From positions 1 to 36,221 of the forward strand of contig DWXS01000054.1 in assembly GCA_019119045.1 (NCBI GenBank): a DNA stretch of 36,221 nucleotides, written 5' to 3'. The translations under genes were made by a program, and so were the position numbers. A model generated the notes under the pieces. That model was given only the letters and a program-made list of their open reading frames with translations. It was not told where the DNA came from and did not search any database. Shown here one piece after another: positions 9,547-15,376 of this stretch (positions are counted from its first letter, which is position 1; each line of letters begins with the position of its first letter). Source of the DNA: Candidatus Mailhella merdavium. GTDB lineage: Bacteria; Desulfobacterota; Desulfovibrionia; Desulfovibrionales; Desulfovibrionaceae.

Positions 9547-10410
9547 TTACGGCAACTCGTCTTCCTGAATCATGAGGGCCCGTCCTTCCCGGGCGGGATC
9601 TCTGGCCAGAAGCTTATGAGCTTTCAAAAAGGCAAAGCCCTCATGAGCAAAGACGCTGTGTTCGCAGGTTCGGGAAATACCGGGGCAATCGTCCTGGGCG
9701 AGAGCGTAGCTGACCTGATCCACCAGATTTCCCCGAAAATAGGGCCACGCTCTGCATACATCGGGGCGAACCACATGAATGGCGCACCCTCTTTCGTGAG
9801 AAAAAAAGGCGCAGAAGCCGTCCCTGCCTGTTTTCAGCATGCGTTTTCCGCCCATCTGCTCCGTATGTTCGGCAAGAAATGTCGCTTCATCCATACAGAA
9901 AAAATCGGCAAGACGCGGCAGATCGCGCGGCCCGACGACAATACCTCCGCGTCCGGAACAACAATGCCCGCACATGCGACACGAAAAACAGGAGGGATTT
10001 GAAGGAAAAAGACGTCTGTGTACAACTTCAATACACATGTCTTCCACAACAGGGACTCCTGCGTCGGCCATTATTTTGCCTGCTTCCCGGCTGCATATGC
10101 CTTCCTGCATCCAGAACAGCATGGGCAGTCGGGGCAGCTTCAATGCCTCCCGCGCATGATCCGGGCAGTATTGAGCCGCACGGAACAGACAGATGATATC
10201 GGGCGCAGCGGGAAGCTCGAGCAGAGAGCGAAAGGCGGGGATTCCCCAGACCCGGGTACGCACAGGATGTACGGGGAATATTCGATAACCTGCTTCCAGA
10301 AGATAACGTCCGACATGATCCACTGGAGACGTAGGTTTATCTTTTGCCCCTATGACGGCTATGCTTTGAGCTGCGGTAAGCAGGTCGCGCAGCTTATCAT
10401 CGAAGAGCAT
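9547..10410 (-). CDS. CoA-binding domain fused to YkgJ-type cysteine cluster protein
   Basis: Two domains in one 287-residue chain. Residues about 8-130 form a Rossmann-like CoA-binding (YccU) domain, seen as SIAVIGAKDKPTSPVDHVGR, then YRIFPVHPV and GVPVVEDMCIEVVHRRL. From residue 141 a YkgJ-type domain begins with C-x2-C-x2-C-x2-CC (C141, C144, C147, C150, C151), continues with GRGGIVVGPRDLPRLADF, and has further cysteines in ERGCAIHVVRPDVCRAWPYF; these are likely ligands for Zn2+ or an Fe-S cluster. I chose the ATG at 10410 because AAGGA lies 6 bases upstream on the minus strand; the longer frame to 10503 starts inside AT-rich spacer and has no domain there. Function is unknown; a redox or metal sensor using CoA or a nucleotide is a guess. 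Confidence 0.85.
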   Translation of the reverse strand: MLFDDKLRDLLTAAQSIAVIGAKDKPTSPVDHVGRYLLEAGYRIFPVHPVRTRVWGIPAFRSLLELPAAPDIICLFRAAQYCPDHAREALKLPRLPMLFWMQEGICSREAGKIMADAGVPVVEDMCIEVVHRRLFPSNPSCFSCRMCGHCCSGRGGIVVGPRDLPRLADFFCMDEATFLAEHTEQMGGKRMLKTGRDGFCAFFSHERGCAIHVVRPDVCRAWPYFRGNLVDQVSYALAQDDCPGISRTCEHSVFAHEGFAFLKAHKLLARDPAREGRALMIQEDELP

Positions 10411-10456
10411 GAAATGTCCTTCTTGTTGAGGCAGAGTGCGATAGTAGAGTAAATAG

Positions 10457-10490
10457 TATGGCAAAATCCTAATTAATCTATGGCAAATAT
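10457..10490. repeat. Tandem TATGGCAAA direct repeats, possible operator
   Basis: TATGGCAAAAT at 10457 and TATGGCAAATAT at 10479 are spaced 22 bases, about two helical turns, and lie 47-80 bases upstream of the CoA-binding/YkgJ start. Such spacing fits binding of a regulator to one face of the DNA, but no known regulator motif is recognised. Confidence 0.35.
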
Positions 10491-10546
10491 TCTTTTTTTG
10501 CAATATTTACAAGGCCAGGTTTTTTGATAATATTATAAATAAATAT

Positions 10547-10580
10547 ATGCTGTTTTTATGTATAAATAAAAAAACGGCAT
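10547..10580. terminator. Inverted repeat in AT-rich spacer
   Basis: ATGCTGTTTTT (10547-10557) pairs with AAAAACGGCAT (10570-10580), 11 pairs including one G-U, around a 12-base loop. The A/T arms would resemble a terminator on either strand, but no gene ends nearby, so it may instead be a protein-binding or structural site. Confidence 0.3.
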
Positions 10581-10857
10581 AATATAACTTGATTAAAAAT
10601 ATACAACTTCAGTATGCTGTTTATAAAAATATACTCGTAAATAAACATTATGTCGAATCATAAAGAAAAATATTTGATTATAAAAATTGCATTCCTGCTT
10701 CATGTCGCTTCGAGGTGCAGGTTTATATTTATTTGAAAATTGAAAAATTATAATTTGCGGTGTTCTCCGTGCGGTAAATGTTCATGAATTTTGCACGAAG
10801 TCCTGTAATTTAAAGCTGTTGTCGTTTATTTGCTGAAATATTTTTTTTACGTTTCCA

Positions 10858-10886
10858 TTGCCTACCGGAAAACGCTGTGCTATTAG
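10858..10886 (+). promoter_or_regulatory. Candidate sigma-70 promoter of the usp gene
   Basis: TTGCCT (10858-10863) and TATTAG (10881-10886) are separated by 17 bases, each matching the consensus hexamer at four of six positions. Transcription would start near 10893, about 30 bases before the usp start codon. A long AT-rich tract directly upstream could act as an UP element. Confidence 0.45.
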
Positions 10887-10923
10887 TGAAAAAAAGTATG
10901 ACACCCTTTTGAAGGAGATCGCC

Positions 10924-11394
10924 ATGTCGCTCTTTTCAACCATCATCTGCTGCGTCAATTTGACAGAAAACTCTCAGGATATCGTGCAGTACACCAAGGA
11001 TATCGCCAAAGTCGACAACGCCAAAATTCTGGTGGCGCATTCACTGCCTTCCACCGAAAATTTGCGCAACTATATCACTTCGCCCATGGTGGAAGAAGTT
11101 CTTGAAAACAGCAAGGCGCGCACCAAGAAATTCCTTGATGAGTTTGTGGCAAGCAACTTTCAGGGCTTTGATGCGGAACCCGTCATGCTGTGCGGAAATC
11201 CCGCTCACGAACTGCTCGAGCTTGTCGACAAACGCTGTGCAGATCTCGTGATTATGGGAAGCATGTCTACAAAGGGCTTTTTCAGCTTCCTGTTCAGCCG
11301 TCCGTCCGAAAGCGTCATAGGCAACACGCGCGTTCCCGTCATGGTCATTCCCAATGATTTGAACCTGGAATGCACTCCGCCGGAAGATTTTTAA
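10924..11394 (+). CDS. Universal stress protein (UspA family)
   Basis: A single-domain universal stress protein of 156 residues, a cytoplasmic dimer of Rossmann-like fold that often binds ATP and is induced by stress or growth arrest. It begins with the usual hydrophobic strand (STIICCVNLTENS), contains ILVAHSLP, and ends with LVIMGSMSTKGFFSFLFSRP and SESVIGNTRVPVMVIP. The ATP-site glycine pattern G-x2-G-x9-G(S/T) is not perfect (GSMSTKG ... SRPSES), so ATP binding is uncertain. The ATG at 10924 is chosen for a strong GAAGGAG at 10911-10917. The gene stands alone, with its own likely promoter at 10858 and terminator at 11418. Confidence 0.88.
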   Translation: MSLFSTIICCVNLTENSQDIVQYTKDIAKVDNAKILVAHSLPSTENLRNYITSPMVEEVLENSKARTKKFLDEFVASNFQGFDAEPVMLCGNPAHELLELVDKRCADLVIMGSMSTKGFFSFLFSRPSESVIGNTRVPVMVIPNDLNLECTPPEDF

Positions 11395-11417
11395 TCAGCC
11401 TTGACTGTTTCTGCAGC

Positions 11418-11452
11418 ATCGGCCCTTGTCCTTTTCCCGGATAAGGGCCGAT
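11418..11452 (+). terminator. Terminator of the usp gene
   Basis: ATCGGCCCTTGTCC (11418-11431) and GGATAAGGGCCGAT (11439-11452) form 14 pairs with one G-U wobble around the loop TTTTCCC, starting 24 bases after the usp stop. The following sequence TCGTCTGTTCT is only weakly T-rich. Confidence 0.65.
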
Positions 11453-11594
11453 TCGTCTGTTCTGCTTATGCGACAAGGGGCGACTTTGCCTGTGCCGTCC
11501 GTTCTTGAGGACTTTGCAGCGGGCCTATATTCAGCGTCGCATATGCGTTATGCAAAGCAGTCCTGACTTCGGGTGCGCCAGAACAGACAGCCGA

Positions 11595-11617
11595 AGCCTC
11601 TTCATGTTGAAGAGGCT
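11595..11617. other. Perfect 9-base hairpin in spacer
   Basis: AGCCTCTTC (11595-11603) and GAAGAGGCT (11609-11617) enclose the loop ATGTT. No T-run is present on the plus strand, and the minus-strand side is followed by TCGGC. It lies close to repeat block 1 copy B and may belong to the same element. Confidence 0.4.
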
Positions 11618-11633
11618 CCCAAAATCAAGAAGG

Positions 11634-11666
11634 GAAGTGAGACCGCGCCGCGACGCCGGAGCAATC
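11634..11666 (-). repeat. Dispersed repeat block 1, copy B
   Basis: Reverse complement of these 33 bases matches 8080-8112 at 26 positions without gaps. In the matching frame it reads DCSGVAARSHF against DCSGFAAQSRF in copy A. Confidence 0.5.
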
Positions 11667-11928
11667 CGGTTGTTTGCGGTATGGCCACCCGGGGGCAGTC
11701 CGCAAGGCCGTGCCCGTAGCCCGCAGGCAGACATAGCGGCAGAGCTGACTCCGGCGAAAGGAAGCGACTGCGCGCCGGAACATGGGGGCAGGATTGCAGA
11801 TATGCTCAGGAACAAAAGGTTCCAAAAAGGAATCTTTGCCGCGGAGGGACTCGTCAGACTCGAGCAGAACCCTGCGCGGCAGATGTGTCCGTCGTGTTTC
11901 GGCAGATTGTTTTCAGCCCGTCTTTTGA

Positions 11929-11951
11929 CCGGGTTTGCTCCGACTGTCGAT
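11929..11951 (+). repeat. Dispersed repeat block 2, copy B
   Basis: Matches 8005-8028 on the same strand at 21 of 23 aligned positions. Relative orientation of blocks 1 and 2 differs between the two spacers, so the arrangement is mosaic rather than a simple copy. Confidence 0.5.
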
Positions 11952-11958
11952 ATTTGAT

Positions 11959-12026
11959 GGCTGTTCACCTTTCCGGACTCATTCTGCCGGGCGTCAGTCC
12001 GGCGGGAGAGGGAAGGGCGAACAGCC
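11959..12026 (-). terminator. Nested stem-loop downstream of icd
   Basis: Outer arms GGCTGTTC (11959-11966) and GAACAGCC (12019-12026) are perfect and extend with one mismatch and a wobble through CCTTTCC/GGAAGGG. An inner perfect stem CCGGACT (11973-11979) / AGTCCGG (11996-12002) lies within. On the minus strand it begins 10 bases after the icd stop codon. No T-run follows, so it may end transcription with help from Rho, protect the 3' end, or be a separate structured RNA. Confidence 0.45.
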
Positions 12027-12036
12027 TGTTTTGATG

Positions 12037-13182
12037 TCAGCCCGGGATTTTTTTCAGCAGCAGACGGCCGAATTCCGAGCAGGAAACCGTCTGCGCGCCG
12101 GGCATGCCGGCGGCGAGATCCGGAGTAACCGTTTTATCGGCAATAACGCTTTTTACGGCCTGTTCCACCAGACGGGCGGCGTCGGCGAAGCCCAGGTGTT
12201 CAAGCATCATCGCTCCTGAAAGCAGCAGGCTGCACGGATTGGCGATGTCCTTGCCCGCGGCCGTAGGAGCAGTGCCATGGGTTGCTTCAAAAATAGCCAG
12301 AGAGTCAGACATGTTGACGCCGGGAGCCATTCCCAGCCCGCCGACCTGAGCTGCCAGCGCGTCGGAGAGGTAGTCGCCGTTCAGATTGGGGGAAGCAAGA
12401 ACGCTGTGCTGTTCGGGATGAAGCAGAGCTTCCTGGAACATGGCGTCCGCTATCCTGTCCCGGATGATCACTTTTCCTCTGCTGTTTTCGGGAGTCGCTT
12501 CTTTTTCCAGAATGACGGCATCGCCGAATTCCTGCGCCGCTTCATATCCCCAGGTGCGGAAGCCGCCTTCCGTGAATTTCATGATATTGCCTTTATGCAC
12601 CAGAGTAACGCTGGGCAAGCCGTGGGCAAGCGCGTAGCGGACGGCTCGACGGACAAGCCGTTTGGAGCCTTTTTCCGTCATGGGTTTTATGCCGATTGCC
12701 GCTTCCCGGTCGATCTTTGCGCCGAATTCCGATCTTAAAAAATCACCGAGTTTTAAGGCTTCGGGCGAGCCTGCCGCATATTCGATTCCCGCATACACGT
12801 CTTCGGTATTTTCCCTGAAGATAACCATGTTCACCCGTTCCGGATGAAGGACAGGAGAACAGGTTCCTTCGATCCAGCGGACAGGGCGGATGCAGGCATA
12901 GAGATCAAAGTGTTGACGCAGAGTCACGTTCAGGCTGCGAAAGCCTCCGCCGACGGGTGTTCCGAGGGGACCTTTAATGGCGACTTCGGCATTCTCGAGA
13001 GCCTTCAGGGTAGCCTGAGGCAGAAGCTCGCCCGTTGCCGCCAGAGCCTTTTCTCCTGCGAGCAGTTCCGTCCATTCCAGAGATTCCGACATATGAGCCA
13101 TGGCGGCGTCCAGTACCGGACGGGCTACTTTCCATATTTCGGGCCCTATGCCGTCTCCTTCAATCCAGTAGACCTTTTTCAT
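12037..13182 (-). CDS. icd: Isocitrate dehydrogenase, atypical cofactor site
   Basis: Oxidative decarboxylation of isocitrate to 2-oxoglutarate. Substrate residues are present: FRSLNVTLRQHFDLYACIRP (the Ser/Asn/Arg cluster), VIFRENTEDVYAGIEY with the catalytic tyrosine, and the lysine in VHKGNIMKFTEGGF. The Mg2+ aspartates lie in IRDRIADAMFQ. This separates it from LeuB. In E. coli Icd, Lys344, Tyr345, Tyr391 and Arg395 hold the 2'-phosphate of NADP; the matching places here read HGTAPTAAGKDIANP and KTVTPDLAAGM, giving Thr, Ala, Pro and Ala. NAD enzymes usually have Asp-Ile at the first pair, so this is neither standard type. At 381 residues it is shorter than the E. coli enzyme. GGAG lies 7 bases before the ATG. 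mutY lies 39 bases upstream on the same strand. Confidence 0.92.
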   Translation of the reverse strand: MKKVYWIEGDGIGPEIWKVARPVLDAAMAHMSESLEWTELLAGEKALAATGELLPQATLKALENAEVAIKGPLGTPVGGGFRSLNVTLRQHFDLYACIRPVRWIEGTCSPVLHPERVNMVIFRENTEDVYAGIEYAAGSPEALKLGDFLRSEFGAKIDREAAIGIKPMTEKGSKRLVRRAVRYALAHGLPSVTLVHKGNIMKFTEGGFRTWGYEAAQEFGDAVILEKEATPENSRGKVIIRDRIADAMFQEALLHPEQHSVLASPNLNGDYLSDALAAQVGGLGMAPGVNMSDSLAIFEATHGTAPTAAGKDIANPCSLLLSGAMMLEHLGFADAARLVEQAVKSVIADKTVTPDLAAGMPGAQTVSCSEFGRLLLKKIPG

Positions 13183-13221
13183 TGCGTTCTCCGTTACGTT
13201 TTGGGATCTTGTTGCAAAAAG

Positions 13222-14340
13222 TCAGATGAGGCTGAGTTGTTTTGCCTCCGGCGGAATGTTTTTTTCAGCATACCTGCCAGCCATTTTTCTGTGATGGGCG
13301 GGCATGGCCAGGGTGGAAAGTTCAGAACGATTGACGATCATTCCGCTTTCCTGTTCAGAAAGACGCTGCCAGCAGTCGTCCGGACACGTCAATTCATAAA
13401 ATGTGGCGCGGAGCTTATGTTTCGTATAGTTGTGCCGTACGGTTCCCACGCATTTCATGCCTGAAGCACGGACGCCGAATTTTTCGCGAAGCATGTCCTG
13501 AACAGCTTTTTCAGACGATGTTTCCGCCGTATATTCCGTGCCGGGAAACTCCCACAGACCTCCCCACAAGCCCTCCGCCGCTCTCTTCACCAGAAACACG
13601 TTTTCCTTGTTCATCAGAATGGCATGAACGGCAAGAACGGCAATACGCTCCGGTTTTTGCTCCGGAACCGGACGTTCATGTTCGAGGCCGAGCCGGCGGC
13701 TTTCACAGAAGGACTTTATGGGGCAGAAGGAACACTTCGGATTTTTTCCGCAGATCAATGCTCCCAGCTCCATGAGAGCCTGATTGTAAAGCCGTGCCCG
13801 TCCCCGCGGAAGCATGAGCATACCCTGCTCGCGTATGATTCCTGTCATGGCCGTAGTTCGCGGAGACTCTTCAAGGTTCAGAAGACGTGCGAAAACCCGT
13901 TCCACATTCGCATCTATGCACAGCACATCCTGATTGAAGGCAATGGAAAGGATCGCTGCAACCGTATAGTCGCCCAGCCCCGGAAGGCTGCCCAGTGCTT
14001 CAGGCGTGTCCGGCAGTTTTCCCCCATACTGCTCCATGATGATGTTTGCGGCTTTTTGTATAAAACGCGCGCGGCGGTAATAGCCAAGCCCCTCCCATGC
14101 GTGCAGGACATCTTCTTCCGAGGCGGCCGCAACGGCGGCAATATCGGGAAAGCGTTCCATCCAGTTCTGGAAATAGCGAACCCCGCGTTCCATCTGGGTC
14201 TGCTGAAGCATGATCTCCGAGATCCATACTTCGTACGGATGATAGGTCGTTCTCCATGGCAATGGACGCATGGCATGCGCAAACCAGTCAAGCAGGGCTG
14301 CGGCACACTGCGGGGCTTCGTTGTTGTCGAAGAGTTTCAT
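13222..14340 (-). CDS. mutY: Adenine DNA glycosylase
   Basis: Base-excision repair enzyme that removes adenine mispaired with 8-oxoguanine. The N-terminal glycosylase domain has VWISEIMLQQTQ with catalytic Glu42, the helix-hairpin-helix LPGLGDYTVAAIL (119-131), and catalytic Asp143 in CIDANVERVF. The [4Fe-4S] cysteines are C197, C203, C206 and C212. The C-terminal half (about 230-372) is the NUDIX-like domain that recognises 8-oxoG, with GLWGGLWEFPGTE. Length of 372 is normal. Oddity: the first cysteine gap is five residues (CGKNPKC) instead of the six usual in MutY. The ATG at 14340 fits the conserved start, although no strong ribosome binding site is seen. It is followed by icd at 39 bases. 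Confidence 0.94.
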   Translation of the reverse strand: MKLFDNNEAPQCAAALLDWFAHAMRPLPWRTTYHPYEVWISEIMLQQTQMERGVRYFQNWMERFPDIAAVAAASEEDVLHAWEGLGYYRRARFIQKAANIIMEQYGGKLPDTPEALGSLPGLGDYTVAAILSIAFNQDVLCIDANVERVFARLLNLEESPRTTAMTGIIREQGMLMLPRGRARLYNQALMELGALICGKNPKCSFCPIKSFCESRRLGLEHERPVPEQKPERIAVLAVHAILMNKENVFLVKRAAEGLWGGLWEFPGTEYTAETSSEKAVQDMLREKFGVRASGMKCVGTVRHNYTKHKLRATFYELTCPDDCWQRLSEQESGMIVNRSELSTLAMPAHHRKMAGRYAEKNIPPEAKQLSLI

Positions 14341-14418
14341 GGAGCAAAGATACCATTCCTGAAGGGATAGTACAAGCTATGGAAATATTTGAAAAAAAAT
14401 GGAACACAAATACAGAAA

Positions 14419-14446
14419 AAGGGCTATGATCACTATCATAGCCCTT
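14419..14446 (-). terminator. Terminator of the tRNA-Thr/tRNA-Pro transcript
   Basis: AAGGGCTATGAT (14419-14430) and ATCATAGCCCTT (14435-14446) form a perfect 12-base stem with a 4-base loop. On the minus strand the stem is followed by a T-run (CCCTTTTTCTG), a classic intrinsic terminator 8 bases after the tRNA-Pro CCA end. Confidence 0.85.
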
Positions 14447-14454
14447 CAAAATTC

Positions 14455-14531
14455 TGGTCGGGATGAGAGGGTTTGAACCTCCGACCCCCTGAACCCCATT
14501 CAGGTGCGCTCCCAGGCTGCGCTACATCCCG
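14455..14531 (-). tRNA. tRNA-Pro (anticodon GGG)
   Basis: 77-base cloverleaf on the minus strand. Acceptor stem CGGGATG/CATCCCG, D arm GCGC...GCGC, anticodon stem CCTGA/TCAGG with loop ATGGGGT giving anticodon GGG, T arm GGAGG-TTCAAAC-CCTCT, discriminator A and an encoded CCA end (14455-14457). It closely follows the pattern of bacterial tRNA-Pro, and lies 20 bases after tRNA-Thr on the same transcript. Confidence 0.95.
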
Positions 14532-14551
14532 ACTCTTTTCTACCGAATCAA

Positions 14552-14627
14552 TGGAGCCCATGTGCAGAATTGAACTGCAGACCTCATCCTTACCAAGGAT
14601 GTGCTCTACCTACTGAGCTACATGGGC
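14552..14627 (-). tRNA. tRNA-Thr (anticodon GGT)
   Basis: 76-base cloverleaf on the minus strand. Acceptor stem GCCCATG/CATGGGC, D arm GCTC...GAGC, anticodon stem CATCC/GGATG with loop TTGGTAA giving anticodon GGT, T arm TGCAG-TTCAATT-CTGCA, discriminator T and an encoded CCA end (14552-14554). A sigma-70-like promoter lies just upstream at 14649-14677. Confidence 0.95.
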
Positions 14628-14648
14628 GTTCCTCATCGGCGAAGTGGA

Positions 14649-14677
14649 TATTTAGCAGGAGGGAGGTGTGTCGTCAA
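14649..14677 (-). promoter_or_regulatory. Promoter of the tRNA-Thr/tRNA-Pro unit
   Basis: On the minus strand TTGACG (14677-14672) and TAAATA (14654-14649) are separated by exactly 17 bases, a near-consensus sigma-70 pair. The predicted start lies about 10-15 bases before the mature tRNA-Thr. An A/T-rich tract directly upstream (14680-14705) could serve as an UP element, as often seen for stable RNA genes. Confidence 0.7.
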
Positions 14678-14695
14678 GCAAAAAATAATAAATTT

Positions 14696-15376
14696 TTAAA
14701 ATTTCTGTTTCTTATTTTGCATTAATTTATTTTGTATAAATTTTTCAGCATGTTGCCGTAATAAGCTCAACTCTTTGACCGTCATGCCGGCTCCCTGGTA
14801 AAGCCGGTTCCGCAGGCTGGGAGGGTAAATGTCCTGTGCCGTATGTGCGCTGCTGCCCGGAAGAAGCGTGCAGCCGAAACGTCTGGCCATAGCTATCAGG
14901 TGCGCATTGGCAAAGGCATGACGCGGAGCGGAGGACAGCTCCAGAGCCACGCCGCGTTCGGCGGCATAGGAGGCGGCCGTTTCGTCAATAAGTCCGGGAT
15001 GTGCCAGAATATCCGCACCGGCGTCTATGGCGGCGAAATTTGTCCCTTCGGCAACAGGTTCAAGAAGGGTTTCCCCATGAACGAGGACGATATCGGCACC
15101 GGAACTGCGCATGTTCTTCACGGCCTGAGGCAGAAGCGCAGGAGGAATATGAACAAGTTCGACGCCCAGAAGGGCTTCCATATTCGTGTGCAGGCCCAGT
15201 TTTTTTATGTCGTCGCTCAACGGGGTCAAATCGTGAATGTCGAGTCCGCCGTGACGCAGAATCAGGGCGGCTGCACGGTAGCCGTTCAGCGAGGCAAATC
15301 GCAAGGCTTCCCCTGCCGACAGCCCGGAGGACTGCGGAGCAGAGGAAGCCGTTATGTGAATATGAACGTCGATCAT
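14696..15376 (-). CDS. PHP-domain protein (putative phosphoesterase)
   Basis: A 226-residue protein starting MIDVHIHIT, the first metal-binding motif (D/H-x-H-x-H-like) of the PHP family. Further expected metal ligands are seen as [10 protein letters not shown], then [28 protein letters not shown] and LPGSSAHT. The family includes histidinol phosphatases and other phosphoesterases; the substrate here is unknown. I chose the ATG at 15376: it overlaps the stop codon of the preceding ligase as ATGA, so the two are translationally coupled. A longer open frame reaches back to 16042, but that part lies antisense-frame within the ligase gene and is an artefact. The C-terminal end is rich in Lys and Gln. 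Confidence 0.82.
   Translation of the reverse strand: MIDVHIHITASSAPQSSGLSAGEALRFASLNGYRAAALILRHGGLDIHDLTPLSDDIKKLGLHTNMEALLGVELVHIPPALLPQAVKNMRSSGADIVLVHGETLLEPVAEGTNFAAIDAGADILAHPGLIDETAASYAAERGVALELSSAPRHAFANAHLIAMARRFGCTLLPGSSAHTAQDIYPPSLRNRLYQGAGMTVKELSLLRQHAEKFIQNKLMQNKKQKF

Larger units (their letters stand above)
10411..10923. promoter_or_regulatory. AT-rich divergent intergenic region
   Basis: About 510 bases between the minus-strand CoA-binding/YkgJ gene and the plus-strand usp gene, with an AT content far above the rest of the window, especially at 10440-10860. It holds two TATGGCAAA direct repeats (10457 and 10479, spaced 22 bases), two A/TAAAAATATAC repeats (near 10593 and 10626), a stem ATGCTGTTTTT (10547-10557) / AAAAACGGCAT (10570-10580), and the usp promoter. 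No gene is visible. It must hold promoters for both flanking genes. Confidence 0.6.
11395..12036. other. 642-base gene-poor intergenic region with stem-loops
   Basis: No convincing gene. A minus-strand frame of 145 codons (11531-11968) lacks a good ribosome binding site and has no recognisable domain. The stretch holds the usp terminator (11418-11452), a perfect hairpin at 11595-11617, a nested structure next to the icd stop (11959-12026), the palindrome CGCATATGCG near 11538-11547, and two repeat blocks (11634-11666 minus, 11929-11951) shared with the spacer at 7547-8386. Confidence 0.5.

Noticed and set aside
10478..10503. Possible sigma-54 promoter TGGCAAA...TTTGCA
   Set aside because: The distance between GG and GC is 16 bases instead of the required 10.
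11531..11968. Minus-strand frame of 145 codons in the spacer between usp and icd
   Set aside because: No ribosome binding site, no domain, composition typical of random GC-rich frames, and it runs across the hairpin at 11595-11617. The repeat block inside it is treated as a DNA repeat instead.
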